From: an uncultured Prevotella sp. | GTDB lineage: Bacteria > Bacteroidota > Bacteroidia > Bacteroidales > Bacteroidaceae | Direction: 5' to 3' | Assembly: GCA_934202525.1 (NCBI GenBank) | Contig: CAKPYB010000012.1 | Span: 1 to 64,000, forward strand | Length of the DNA: 64,000 nucleotides | Shown: positions 51,209-59,729 of the stretch, one piece after another | Position numbering within the stretch: the first letter of the stretch is position 1 | How the letters are laid out: every line of letters starts with the position of its first letter | The notes under the pieces: generated by a model | What the model saw: the letters and a program-made list of their open reading frames with translations, nothing else | Databases searched by the model: none | What the model was told of the DNA's origin: nothing | Position numbers and translations under genes: made by a program

Positions 51209-52552
51209 TTAGGGTTGTCTTAATAAAAAAGCCATATACAAAGGAATGGTAAGAAGTTGGTTGCTCCTACCCACATTATAATCGCCTAGTTTAATGGCAT
51301 GAAATACATGATATTTGTCGGGATTGGCAAGAATAGTCTTCGTACTCTTGGTATTTCCATCCTTGGCCTTCACCTCCACCAATACACATTCTCCCTTGTA
51401 ACGTATCACAAAATCAACTTCCAATCCGGAGTCCTTACGGAAATAATACAGTTTTCTCTTCATCTTCGTAAAGATGTCTGCTATCAGATTTTCAAAGATA
51501 GCACCTTTATAACCATAAAGATTACCCTGCAAAATATCAAATTGCGTACCATCTTCCAACATAGACACGAACAAGCCAGTATCTACCATATAAACTTTGA
51601 ATGCATCCTGCATAGCATTTCCATCCAAAGGCAACTCTGTAATATTAAGGTTGCGGCAACGGGTGATGATACCTGCATCTTCTATCCATTGAAGACTACC
51701 CTGATATTGAGAAGCTTTGCTGTTCTTACGCACAACGGCATATTGAAACTTTTTATTTTCCTTACTCAGTTGAATAGGAATCGATTCAAAACATTCTCTG
51801 ATTCTAGATTTATCTGCTTCGTCTGCATATTTTACCATGTCATCCTCGTATTCCGCAATGATATTGCGTTGTTCTTCCAAAACTTTTCCCAAATCATGAT
51901 ATTGAAGAAACAGATTTACAGCTGCAGGCATTCCTCCAACAACAGTATATTGCAGGATCAACTGCCGGAAACGCAAATGTAAAGCATCAGGAACAGGCAT
52001 CTCATTTTCAAAACATTCTTTCACCTTATCAATAACAGGCTCCGTGATACCATTCGCCCATAGAAACTCCTCAAAATCCAAAGGATACATATCTACAATC
52101 TTCTCATATCCTACAGGAATTGAGTTTTTATATGTTTCACCAGCATCTTTACCGGTCCGAGTTCCATACCCTCTCACTCCCAACAAGGATCCTGTGGCAA
52201 TCACATCATACCGCCCATCCATCTGGAAAAATTTCAAAGCAGTACGAGCAGCAGGACATTCCTGTATCTCATCCAATATCAAACAGGTTTGCTTTGGCAG
52301 AAATACACTTCCCGGAATCATCGCAGAAATATTGATGACCATATCATCTACTGCTTTTGATCCCTCGAAAGCTAGAGCATAATCTGAGTTGAGCATGAAG
52401 TTAAGATAAACCACATGCTGATATTTTTCGTGCGCAAATTTCATCACGCTGAAAGTTTTACCACATTGCCTACAACCTTTTATGACAATGGGCTTATGAT
52501 TTTCCTCTTGTTTCCAAGTTAAGAGAACATCTTCAATCTTTCTTTTTAGCAT
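51209..52552 (-). CDS. AAA-family ATPase with DUF4143 and PD-(D/E)XK-like C-terminus, third copy
   Basis: 447 aa. Walker A GCRQCGKT, Walker B CLILDEIQECP, YDVIATGSLLGV, DUF4143 landmarks MYPLDFEEFLWANGI and LQWIEDAGIITRCRNL, and nuclease-like GLEVDFV ... CVLVEVKAKDG (D...ExK). It is a close paralogue of the protein at 32368. ATG 52552 (MLKRKIED) matches the paralogue's start (MFKRKIEK); the GTG two codons earlier is unlikely. The leader carries three 33-bp repeats with the same core as the paralogue's. Confidence 0.92.
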   Translation of the reverse strand: MLKRKIEDVLLTWKQEENHKPIVIKGCRQCGKTFSVMKFAHEKYQHVVYLNFMLNSDYALAFEGSKAVDDMVINISAMIPGSVFLPKQTCLILDEIQECPAARTALKFFQMDGRYDVIATGSLLGVRGYGTRTGKDAGETYKNSIPVGYEKIVDMYPLDFEEFLWANGITEPVIDKVKECFENEMPVPDALHLRFRQLILQYTVVGGMPAAVNLFLQYHDLGKVLEEQRNIIAEYEDDMVKYADEADKSRIRECFESIPIQLSKENKKFQYAVVRKNSKASQYQGSLQWIEDAGIITRCRNLNITELPLDGNAMQDAFKVYMVDTGLFVSMLEDGTQFDILQGNLYGYKGAIFENLIADIFTKMKRKLYYFRKDSGLEVDFVIRYKGECVLVEVKAKDGNTKSTKTILANPDKYHVFHAIKLGDYNVGRSNQLLTIPLYMAFLLRQP

Positions 52553-52590
52553 AAGCACCTTTCTATTAGAGTATTACAAAGACTCAAGAC

Positions 52591-52677
52591 TATTTTTCAA
52601 GGGACTTTTCAGAACCTTGCGCCTATTTTCCAAGGGACTTTTCTCGAGTTCACGCCTATTTTCCAAGGGACTTTCGT
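52591..52677 (-). repeat. 33-bp-period direct repeats, three copies, in the leader of an AAA-DUF4143 gene
   Basis: On the minus strand, AAAGTCCCTTG(G/A)AAAATAG recurs with its CCC at 52669, 52636 and 52603, exactly 33 bp apart. The repeats follow the -7 box at 52681-52688 and precede the ATPase start by about 40 nt, as at 32241-32330. Confidence 0.93.
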
Positions 52678-52680
52678 GGG

Positions 52681-52688
52681 CAAAGATA
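52681..52688 (-). promoter_or_regulatory. -7 box TATCTTTG of the third AAA-DUF4143 gene
   Basis: Perfect minus-strand box. The sequence after it (GCCCACGAAAGTCCC) parallels that after the box at 32226 (GCAACCGAAAGTCCC). Confidence 0.82.
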
Positions 52689-52774
52689 ATAAAATAAAGG
52701 TATCTTTGTATAAGAAAAAGGTGTTTCTTACGATAATTTAACACAGAAATAAGATAAGTAAATCAAGAAAAGCG

Positions 52775-52782
52775 TATCTTTG
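52775..52782 (+). promoter_or_regulatory. -7 box TATCTTTG of prmC
   Basis: Perfect box ending 4 nt before the ATG at 52787, so the mRNA is essentially leaderless. A second TATCTTTG at 52701-52708 could give a longer leader. Confidence 0.75.
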
Positions 52783-52786
52783 CGGT

Positions 52787-53824
52787 ATGAAAACGTATCA
52801 ACAACTTTGGCAATCCATTACCCCTCTATATGAGGCGGGCGAAGCACAGGCTATCGTCCGCACCGTGCTCGATGTGAGGTACGGAATGACGCTGACCGAC
52901 ATAATCTGCGGCAAAGTTAATGAATTATCTGCAGATGAAGAAAAAAAACTGGAAGAAATTATCAGAAGACTGCAAAAAGGCGAGCCCGTGCAGTATGTGC
53001 TGGAGCAAGCCGACTTTGCAGGAAGAACCTTCCATGTAGAGCCGGGCGTGCTGATTCCGAGACCCGAAACGGCCGAGCTCTGCGAGTGGATTGTGGAAAC
53101 ACAGAACGAGAACTGGGAAAAAGAAGAGGCAATTATCAGAAAAGAATTTAACATTAGTCCTGACGTTGCCTTTGATGACATCAACATGTTTGAGGCAAAA
53201 GGATGGATCAAGCGCAAATATTTACGTTTGAGATACCTCGTCAAAATGTTACATAGTTATAAAAAAGCTAGTCACACAAAACTTGTCTCTCCTCGACCAA
53301 GAATCATAGACCTCTGTACCGGCTCTGGCTGCATTGCCATTACCCTGAGTCTAGAAATTCCAAATTCAGAAGTTTTAGGAATAGACATTTCCGACTGTGC
53401 CTGCAATGTTGCCACAAAGAATGCCAAGCAGTTAGCGTCGAAAGCATCCTTCAGCAATGACGATATCTTTGACTTGCTTGAAAAGTGTAAAACGAACAGA
53501 AAAGATCATTTTGAAGCAGACATCATCGTGAGCAATCCCCCGTATATCTGCGAAAAGGAGAAGGCAGAGATGGAGAAGAACGTCCTTGATTACGAGCCCG
53601 GTCTCGCCCTCTTTGTACCCGACGAAGATCCTCTGAAATTCTATCGAGCCATCGCCGAATTCGCTTCATTAGAATTGCGAAGCTGGGGCTTGCTCTATTT
53701 CGAAATCAATCCTCTCTACGAAAAGGAGACAAGAGAAATGCTCGAAGGATTTGGCTTCCAGGACATCGAGACCAAAGAGGACTCTTTCGGGAAAAAGAGA
53801 ATGATGAGAGCCATCAAAATGTAA
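52787..53824 (+). CDS. prmC: Release-factor glutamine methyltransferase (HemK/PrmC)
   Basis: 345 aa. It methylates the GGQ glutamine of peptide-chain release factors using S-adenosylmethionine. The N-terminal helical domain (about 1-100) contains QYVLEQADFAGRTFHVEPGV and LIPRPETAELCEWIV. The Rossmann domain shows IIDLCTGSGCIAITL, and the catalytic NPPY motif is present (VSNPPYI). Between these lies an extra stretch of about 65 residues (about 107-172, NWEKEEA to SPRPR) that is not in typical PrmC and is AT-rich and charged. A smaller insert seems present before NPPY. Function should be retained because all catalytic motifs are intact. Confidence 0.92.
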   Translation: MKTYQQLWQSITPLYEAGEAQAIVRTVLDVRYGMTLTDIICGKVNELSADEEKKLEEIIRRLQKGEPVQYVLEQADFAGRTFHVEPGVLIPRPETAELCEWIVETQNENWEKEEAIIRKEFNISPDVAFDDINMFEAKGWIKRKYLRLRYLVKMLHSYKKASHTKLVSPRPRIIDLCTGSGCIAITLSLEIPNSEVLGIDISDCACNVATKNAKQLASKASFSNDDIFDLLEKCKTNRKDHFEADIIVSNPPYICEKEKAEMEKNVLDYEPGLALFVPDEDPLKFYRAIAEFASLELRSWGLLYFEINPLYEKETREMLEGFGFQDIETKEDSFGKKRMMRAIKM

Positions 53825-53847
53825 TTAGAAAAAAGTCATAGAATAAC

Positions 53848-53889
53848 TAATCATAAAGTTCAATGTTCAAATCTCAAAGTTCAAAGTAT
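53848..53889 (+). repeat. Dispersed TAATCATAAAGTTCAA repeat, copy 5
   Basis: 42-nt copy ending 9 nt before the recX start. It contains an in-frame ATG at 53863, which would add MFKSQSSKYKKP, as copy 2 does for the MATE gene. A degenerate echo lies after recX (about 54388-54425). Confidence 0.85.
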
Positions 53890-53898
53890 AAAAAGCCG

Positions 53899-54390
53899 AT
53901 GACCGAGCAGCAGGCGCTCCTGAAGCTCACCACCCTCTGTACGCAAGCCGAACATTGCTCGCAAGAGATGATTGACAAGATGAAGAAGTGGGAACTGTCC
54001 GAGGATGCCATCGCCAGAAACATGGAATTCCTGACGCAGAAGAAGTTCATCGACGACGAACGGTTCGCCCGCTTCTTTATCAACGACAAGATAAAATACA
54101 ACAAGTGGGGACGCCGGAAGGTGGAACAGGCGCTATGGATGAAACATATTCCGAAGAATATCTCCGACCCTATCTTCGAAGAGATAGAAGACGACCTGTA
54201 TATGGAAACCCTCCTGCCCCTGATGAAAAACAAATATAAAACCATCAAGGCAAAGAACGACTATGAACGCTCGATGAAACTCATCCGCTTTGCCCTGGGA
54301 AGAGGATACAGCATGGAGGTTATCCACAAATGCATCGACCGGATGAAGGAAGAAGATCTGGGAGAAATCGATTTCGAAGAGGAATTCTAA
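53899..54390 (+). CDS. recX: RecX-family regulatory protein
   Basis: 163-aa helical protein. RecX proteins bind RecA and limit filament growth. Typical patterns are seen: DDERFARFFINDKIKYNKWGRRKVEQAL (second repeat) and FALGRGYSMEVIHKCI at the C-terminus, built from three-helix repeats. Start 53899 is preferred since the upstream ATG lies in the dispersed repeat. No recA is nearby, which is usual in Bacteroidetes. Confidence 0.88.
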   Translation: MTEQQALLKLTTLCTQAEHCSQEMIDKMKKWELSEDAIARNMEFLTQKKFIDDERFARFFINDKIKYNKWGRRKVEQALWMKHIPKNISDPIFEEIEDDLYMETLLPLMKNKYKTIKAKNDYERSMKLIRFALGRGYSMEVIHKCIDRMKEEDLGEIDFEEEF

Positions 54391-54427
54391 AGTTCAATAT
54401 CCCAACCTCAAAATTAAGAGTAAAGCC

Positions 54428-55159
54428 ATGCGTACCAGCCTGTTAAGAGACATATTAGATTTATTCTTCCCCCGAACCTGCGCCATCTGCGGAAATGTGC
54501 TCGCTGGCGGGGAGGAGATGATATGCATGAAATGTCTGTTCCGCATGCCGGGAACCGATACCTGGGAACAGCCCTACGACAACGAGATGGCAAAACTCTT
54601 CTGGCATCTGATTCCCATCGAACGCTGCTGCGCCCTCTTCCATCACATCAGTCATGCTACATCGGCAAGAGCCGTCTACCAGCTGAAATACATGTATCAT
54701 CCCGAAATGGGAATCTATCTTGGGAAAATGCTGGCTCAGAAGGGGTTAAACATCCAGTTCTTTGACAGAATAGATGCCATCATCCCCATCCCACTCACCA
54801 GGAAACGACAGAAAGAACGCGGCTATAACCAGAGCCTTCTCATCGCCAAAGGCATCCAGCAACTCACCCATCTGACCATCATCAAGGATGCCGTAAGAAG
54901 GAAAAAGTTTAGCGAAAGCCAAACCCACAAGAACCGGCAGGAAAGACTGGAAAACGTGAGCCAGGTTTTTGAAGCCGCAGCAACCTATCATGACGGGCAG
55001 GGCGAGCACCCCATCACGCAACTTGAGGGCAAACATATCCTCATCATCGACGACGTATGCACCACCGGAGCCACCATCATCTCCTGTGCGGAAACCCTGA
55101 TAAAAGCAGCCGGAAAGATGAAGATAAGCGTGCTGACTGTAGGTTTCGCACACGACTAA
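54428..55159 (+). CDS. comF: ComF-family phosphoribosyltransferase-like protein
   Basis: 243 aa. An N-terminal zinc-finger-like region has C17-x2-C20 and a later CMKC. The C-terminal phosphoribosyltransferase fold contains IIDDVCTTGATI, the PRPP-binding loop, and RGYNQSLLIAKGI. ComF proteins are linked to DNA uptake in naturally competent bacteria and are widespread elsewhere with unclear roles. It lies 37 nt after recX and is probably co-transcribed. Confidence 0.88.
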   Translation: MRTSLLRDILDLFFPRTCAICGNVLAGGEEMICMKCLFRMPGTDTWEQPYDNEMAKLFWHLIPIERCCALFHHISHATSARAVYQLKYMYHPEMGIYLGKMLAQKGLNIQFFDRIDAIIPIPLTRKRQKERGYNQSLLIAKGIQQLTHLTIIKDAVRRKKFSESQTHKNRQERLENVSQVFEAAATYHDGQGEHPITQLEGKHILIIDDVCTTGATIISCAETLIKAAGKMKISVLTVGFAHD

Positions 55160-55226
55160 AGGCCCTTTTTGCCGAGAGTTAAAACATTTTAACCCTAAAT
55201 ATAGCCGCCGTGTGCAAAAATCATTG

Positions 55227-55234
55227 TACCTTTG
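55227..55234 (+). promoter_or_regulatory. -7 box TACCTTTG of pyrE
   Basis: Perfect box 37 nt before the pyrE start. It is preceded by a small hairpin GTTAAAACATTTTAAC, a possible comF terminator. Confidence 0.8.
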
Positions 55235-55270
55235 CAAAATAATTAATAATAATTTAATCCTTTAAAGATT

Positions 55271-55903
55271 ATGGACAAACTGAAGAAAGAATTCGCATCT
55301 AAGTTATTGAAAGTAAAGGCTATCAAGTTGCAGCCTAATGATCCATTCACATGGGCTTCTGGCTGGAAGTCACCATTCTATTGCGATAACCGCAAGACTC
55401 TCTCATTCCCAGAACTCCGCAATTATGTAAAGCTTGAGCTCGTTCACGCTATCCTGGAGCAGTTCCCAGAGGCTGATGCTGTAGCCGGAGTAGCTACTGG
55501 TGCCATCGCACAGGGTGCTTTGGTTGCAGACGAACTGAACATGCCTTTCGTATACGTTCGTTCTAAACCAAAGGATCACGGTATGCAGAACCTCATCGAA
55601 GGTCAGCTCGACCCTAAGGCTAAGGTTGTGGTAGTAGAAGACCTGATTTCTACCGGTGGCAGCTCACTCAAGGCTGTAGAGGCTCTCCGCAAGAACGGCA
55701 ACGAGATTGTGGGCATGGTAGCTAGCTACACCTATGGTTTCCCTATCGCCGAGAAGGCTTTTGCTGATGCTAACGTGAAGTTGGTTACCCTGACCGACTA
55801 TGAGCACGTAGTGGCAGAGGCTCTGGAAACCGGCTACATCAAGCAGGAAGACGTAGAGTTGCTCCACGAGTGGCGCAAGGACCCAGCTAACTGGAAGAAG
55901 TAA
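55271..55903 (+). CDS. pyrE: Orotate phosphoribosyltransferase
   Basis: 210 aa. It converts orotate and PRPP to orotidine monophosphate in pyrimidine synthesis. The PRPP loop VVVVEDLISTGGSS and the FTWASGWKSPFYCDNR substrate region are intact, as is the YVRSKPKDHG lysine loop. The codons are more restricted than in neighbours, as in a well expressed gene. It is followed 18 nt later by the SRPBCC gene, probably in one operon with argH. Confidence 0.96.
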   Translation: MDKLKKEFASKLLKVKAIKLQPNDPFTWASGWKSPFYCDNRKTLSFPELRNYVKLELVHAILEQFPEADAVAGVATGAIAQGALVADELNMPFVYVRSKPKDHGMQNLIEGQLDPKAKVVVVEDLISTGGSSLKAVEALRKNGNEIVGMVASYTYGFPIAEKAFADANVKLVTLTDYEHVVAEALETGYIKQEDVELLHEWRKDPANWKK

Positions 55904-55921
55904 TCAAGCTACCCATCAATA

Positions 55922-56383
55922 ATGAGTACAAGTACATTCGAAAGTAATATCAAACAGATTCCTCACAAGCAGGAATCTGTTTATCGTACATTGAGCGATC
56001 TGAACAACCTGCAGATGCTCAAAGACCGCTTCGAGCAGGTGAAAGACCAGATTCCTGAAGACAAGAGAAAGGAAATGGAAAAACTGAAGGACCTCAAGTT
56101 TGATAGCGACAGCATCTCTATTACCGCACCTATGGTGGGCGAGATTAAGATGCGCATCATCGACCGCGAGGAGCCTAAAACCATCAAGTTTGAAACAGAA
56201 AACAGCCCTGTTCCTTTCAACTTCTGGATTCAGCTGCTCCCTACCGGCGAGTTCTCATGCAAAATGAAACTCACCATCAAGGCAGAACTTAACATGTTTA
56301 TCAAGGGTATGGTGAAGAAGCCATTGCAGGAAGGCATCGAGAAAATTGCTGATGCGCTCGCGATGATTCCTTACCAGGATTAA
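55922..56383 (+). CDS. SRPBCC-fold protein (START/Bet v1-like)
   Basis: 153 aa without signal or membrane segment. The start STFESNIKQIPHKQESVYRTLSDL and the alternating strands (ISITAPMVGEIKMRII) fit the helix-grip SRPBCC fold that binds hydrophobic ligands. The final helix (MFIKGMVKKPLQEGIEKIADAL) is long and hydrophobic on one face. Its ligand is unknown. It sits between pyrE and argH in most Bacteroidales I can recall, suggesting a shared transcript rather than a shared pathway. Confidence 0.82.
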   Translation: MSTSTFESNIKQIPHKQESVYRTLSDLNNLQMLKDRFEQVKDQIPEDKRKEMEKLKDLKFDSDSISITAPMVGEIKMRIIDREEPKTIKFETENSPVPFNFWIQLLPTGEFSCKMKLTIKAELNMFIKGMVKKPLQEGIEKIADALAMIPYQD

Positions 56384-56397
56384 TAAATAAAGAAATT

Positions 56398-57735
56398 ATG
56401 GCACATAAACTTTGGGAAAAGAACTTCGAAGTAAACAAGGAAATTGAAAGATTCACCGTAGGAAGAGACCGCGAACTCGACCTCTATCTCGCCAAGTATG
56501 ACGTGCTGGGCAGTATGGCGCACATCACCATGCTCGAAAGCATCGGACTCCTGGAGAAAGATGAACTCACCCAGCTCCTTGCCGAACTGAAAAACATCTA
56601 CGCCATCGCCGACAAGGGCGAATTCGTAATAGAAGACGGCGTGGAAGACGTTCATTCCCAGGTAGAACTGATGCTCACCCAGAAACTGGGCGACATGGGC
56701 AAGAAGATTCATTCGGGTAGATCACGCAACGACCAGGTTCTCGTAGACCTCAAACTCTTCACCCGTCATGAGTTGAAGGAGATTGTGGACGCCGTGAAGA
56801 TTCTCTTCGACGAGCTGATTCAGAAGAGCAACCAGTATAAGGACGTGCTGATGCCGGGCTACACCCATCTGCAGGTAGCTATGCCTTCATCATTCGGTCT
56901 CTGGTTTGGCGCTTATGCTGAAGGACTTGCCGATGACATGCTCTTCCTTCAGGCTGCTTACCGCATGACCAACCGCAACCCATTGGGTAGTGCTGCCGGC
57001 TATGGAAGTTCATTCCCTCTGAACCGCACCATGACCACCGAGCTTCTCGGTTTCGACAGCATGGACTATAATGTGGTTTATGCTCAGATGGGCAGAGGCA
57101 AGATGGAGCGCAACGTGGCTTTCGCCATGGCTACCGTGGCAGGAACTTTGGCAAAGATGGCTTTCGATGCCTGCATGTTCAACTGCCAGAACTTCGGTTT
57201 CGTGAAGTTGCCTAAGGAGTGCACCACCGGTTCGAGCATCATGCCACACAAGAAGAACCCAGACGTATTCGAGCTGATTCGCGCCAAGAGCAACAAGCTC
57301 CAGAGCCTTCCACAGCAGGTAATGCTCATCATGAACAACCTGCCAGTAGGCTATTTCCGCGATCTCCAGATTATCAAGGAAGTGTTCCTCCCAGCCTTCG
57401 ACGAGTTGAAGGACTGTCTGCAAATGGCTGCTTACATCATCAACAAGATGGAGGTAAACGAGCATATTCTTGACGATCCTCGCTACGACCCAATGTTCTC
57501 TGTAGAAGAAGTGAACCAGCTTGCAGCCAACGGAATGCCATTCCGTGATGCTTACAAGAAGGTAGGACTGGAAATCGAGGCTGGCGAATTCAAGCCAAAC
57601 AAGGATATTCATCATACTCACGAGGGCAGCATCGGCAATCTCTGCAACGACAAGATTCAGGCGCTGATGGAGCAGACCCTCTCTGAGTTCCACTTCGAGC
57701 GCATGGAGAATGCCGAGAAGAATCTTCTGAAATAA
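56398..57735 (+). CDS. argH: Argininosuccinate lyase
   Basis: 445-aa cytoplasmic enzyme that splits argininosuccinate into arginine and fumarate, the last step of arginine synthesis. The fumarase/aspartase-superfamily signature GSSIMPHKKNPD is complete, and the HSQVELMLTQKLGDMGKKIHSGRSRNDQ substrate region is present. Length is normal. It follows the SRPBCC gene by 14 nt. Confidence 0.96.
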   Translation: MAHKLWEKNFEVNKEIERFTVGRDRELDLYLAKYDVLGSMAHITMLESIGLLEKDELTQLLAELKNIYAIADKGEFVIEDGVEDVHSQVELMLTQKLGDMGKKIHSGRSRNDQVLVDLKLFTRHELKEIVDAVKILFDELIQKSNQYKDVLMPGYTHLQVAMPSSFGLWFGAYAEGLADDMLFLQAAYRMTNRNPLGSAAGYGSSFPLNRTMTTELLGFDSMDYNVVYAQMGRGKMERNVAFAMATVAGTLAKMAFDACMFNCQNFGFVKLPKECTTGSSIMPHKKNPDVFELIRAKSNKLQSLPQQVMLIMNNLPVGYFRDLQIIKEVFLPAFDELKDCLQMAAYIINKMEVNEHILDDPRYDPMFSVEEVNQLAANGMPFRDAYKKVGLEIEAGEFKPNKDIHHTHEGSIGNLCNDKIQALMEQTLSEFHFERMENAEKNLLK

Positions 57736-57753
57736 AGACTGAAAGGTTTCTGC

Positions 57754-58380
57754 ATGAAGAATAGCATATATAATAAGGTATATATATATAATAAGGTGAA
57801 GAGCATGGCTGGAATAGCTATGCTCTTACTTTGTTCGTGCGATGCAGAAAACAGTATCAGCACCAAATATCCCTGCCAGTTCTATTTCAAGTCGCAATAC
57901 CATCCGGGCACAAGTCTGGAAACAGCCCTCAACGGAACGGGCGTCTACACGATGGTTAGCGCCAAAAAGGTGAATGGAGCCTGGAATATCTATTCTACAT
58001 TAAACGATGGGAAAAACCAGACGGAAACCATCATCCTCTCTACAGCCAAGGAGAATTATGCCAACTATACCTATCTGGGAGCGGGCAACGACCCTAAAGA
58101 TGCCAGGAAGAATGGCTTCATTATGGGACTTACAAACTTCAGCGGACCTGTAGCCTGGGACCGCCAATGCCCCAACTGTCTGGAACAATATGGCGGCACC
58201 AACTATCCGCTGGAATGGACCGGCAACCGCCAATCGGTAATTTGCGACAAATGCAAACGCATCTACAGCCTGGAAAACGGAACCATCACAAGCGGCGGAA
58301 AGGGCAAAAGCGACAAGCCGCTGATGCAATATCGGGTAACCTACGGCGGCAAAGGAACCGATATATACGTGGGAAACTAA
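57754..58380 (+). CDS. Putative lipoprotein with two CxxC pairs
   Basis: 208 aa. A hydrophobic segment ends in LLLCSC, a plausible lipobox; either M1 or the Met at 57805 could start the signal. The mature part has a Rieske-like or zinc-ribbon-like region: CPNCLEQYGG and, about 30 residues later, CDKCKRIYSLENG. This is close to a [2Fe-2S] or zinc site, but the His ligands of Rieske proteins are missing, so zinc is more likely. The start region contains a duplicated TATATAATAAGGT. The family is not recognised with confidence. Confidence 0.72.
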   Translation: MKNSIYNKVYIYNKVKSMAGIAMLLLCSCDAENSISTKYPCQFYFKSQYHPGTSLETALNGTGVYTMVSAKKVNGAWNIYSTLNDGKNQTETIILSTAKENYANYTYLGAGNDPKDARKNGFIMGLTNFSGPVAWDRQCPNCLEQYGGTNYPLEWTGNRQSVICDKCKRIYSLENGTITSGGKGKSDKPLMQYRVTYGGKGTDIYVGN

Positions 58381-58463
58381 GCAGAAACAGAGTGCAAACG
58401 AAAAAAATGGCACTTTCTCGTCTTAAAAAATGTAAATCGTTTGGAGATTTAAAGAAATAGCAT

Positions 58464-58471
58464 TACCTTTG
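58464..58471 (+). promoter_or_regulatory. -7 box TACCTTTG of the tRNA pair
   Basis: Perfect box 12 nt upstream of tRNA-Gly; both tRNAs are probably one transcript. Confidence 0.85.
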
Positions 58472-58483
58472 CACCCACATAAC

Positions 58484-58556
58484 GCGGAAATAGCTCAGTT
58501 GGTAGAGCACAACCTTGCCAAGGTTGGGGTCGCGGGTCCGAGTCCCGTTTTCCGCT
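58484..58556 (+). tRNA. tRNA-Gly (anticodon GCC)
   Basis: 73-nt cloverleaf: acceptor GCGGAAA/TTTCCGC, D arm, anticodon stem CAACC/GGTTG with loop TTGCCAA, and T arm GCGGG-TCCGAGT-CCCGT. CCA is not encoded. Confidence 0.97.
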
Positions 58557-58576
58557 CAACTCTTAACGTTTACCAT

Positions 58577-58662
58577 GCCGCAATGGTGGAATTGGTAGAC
58601 ACGAGGGACTTAAAATCCCTTGGCCAGTAATGGCTGTGCGGGTTCGAGTCCCGCTCGCGGCA
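58577..58662 (+). tRNA. tRNA-Leu (anticodon TAA)
   Basis: 86-nt class II tRNA with a long variable arm. Anticodon loop CTTAAAA with TAA, T loop TTCGAGT. The acceptor stem GCCGCAA/TCGCGGC has one A-C mismatch near its base. CCA is not encoded. Confidence 0.96.
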
Positions 58663-58679
58663 CCTTAAAGTTTTTCCTT

Positions 58680-59687
58680 ATGAAAAAATTTGCTTACATC
58701 CTCATTTTATTCATTACGCTGGTCTTAACATCATGTGGTGTTAGCAGTGGGCATTTCAAGTTTGAAGGCAAATTTCTCAATATGAATCAAGGCGAGTTTT
58801 ATGTATACAGTCCTGACGGGGGCTTCGAAGGCGTTGACACCATCAAGGTAGAAGGCGGTCGTTTTACTTTCGAAACCGAATGTAAGGAAGATTTTACCAT
58901 TATGCTTGTTTTCCCTAATTTCTCTGAGCAGCCTATCTTCGCAAAATCGGGCAAATCAGTAGAAATCAAGGCAGATGCTTCGCACCTTAAGGAAATGGAG
59001 GTAAGCGGAACCAAGGATAACGAACTGATGACAAAATTCCGCAAGAACATCCTGAAAGATACGCCACCTGAGGCTAAAAAGCATGCAGAGGACTTCGTCA
59101 GAGAACATCCGAATTCTATGTGCAGCATCTATCTGATCAGAAAATACTTCATCACTTCTACACAACCTGATTACCGCAAGGCGCTCTCACTCATCAATAT
59201 CGTAGAGAAGGAACAGCCTAAAAACGGACAGTTGGCTAAGATGAAGCAGTTGGCAGAAAACATGAAGAATGTAGGCACCGGTGCAACCCTGCCTTCATTT
59301 ACAGCATACGATATCAACGGAAAACTCGTTTCTAGTACAGAAATGAGCAGCGCTCCGGTTGCCGTAATCTACACCTGGGCTACCTATAACTATGACAGCC
59401 AGGACATGCAGCGCGAACTGAAGAGCCGTCAGAAAAAATCGAACGGCAAGCTTAAGCTGATGGCTTTCTGTCTGGATGCCAGCAAGAGCGAATGCAAGAA
59501 CAACATCAAGCGCGACTCTATCGCATGCCCTATCATCTGCAACGGCGAAATGCTGGAAGACAAGACCTTGAAGAAGTTGGGATTGGAAAACCTTCCTGAC
59601 AACATCATACTTCAAAATGGTAAAATCATCGCCCGAGGCATGAAAAAGCAAGAGCTTTACAATAAGCTCGACCAACTGCTAAAATAA
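58680..59687 (+). CDS. Lipoprotein: DUF4369 plus thioredoxin-like domain without CxxC
   Basis: 335 aa. The ATG at 58680 gives a lipoprotein signal (LTSC, Cys about residue 20). The N-terminal DUF4369-type beta domain (about 25-110) contains FEGKFLNMNQGEFYVYSPDG. The C-terminal domain (about 200-335) has a thioredoxin/AhpC-like layout (LPSFTAYDINGKLVSSTE ... VAVIYTWATYNYDSQ), but the expected CxxC after the TWA motif is replaced by NYDS, so disulfide exchange is unlikely. It starts shortly after tRNA-Leu without an obvious promoter of its own. Confidence 0.85.
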   Translation: MKKFAYILILFITLVLTSCGVSSGHFKFEGKFLNMNQGEFYVYSPDGGFEGVDTIKVEGGRFTFETECKEDFTIMLVFPNFSEQPIFAKSGKSVEIKADASHLKEMEVSGTKDNELMTKFRKNILKDTPPEAKKHAEDFVREHPNSMCSIYLIRKYFITSTQPDYRKALSLINIVEKEQPKNGQLAKMKQLAENMKNVGTGATLPSFTAYDINGKLVSSTEMSSAPVAVIYTWATYNYDSQDMQRELKSRQKKSNGKLKLMAFCLDASKSECKNNIKRDSIACPIICNGEMLEDKTLKKLGLENLPDNIILQNGKIIARGMKKQELYNKLDQLLK

Positions 59688-59729
59688 ATACTTTCGAGCT
59701 AGTCAAGAACCCATAAAAAGCACGCCTAT

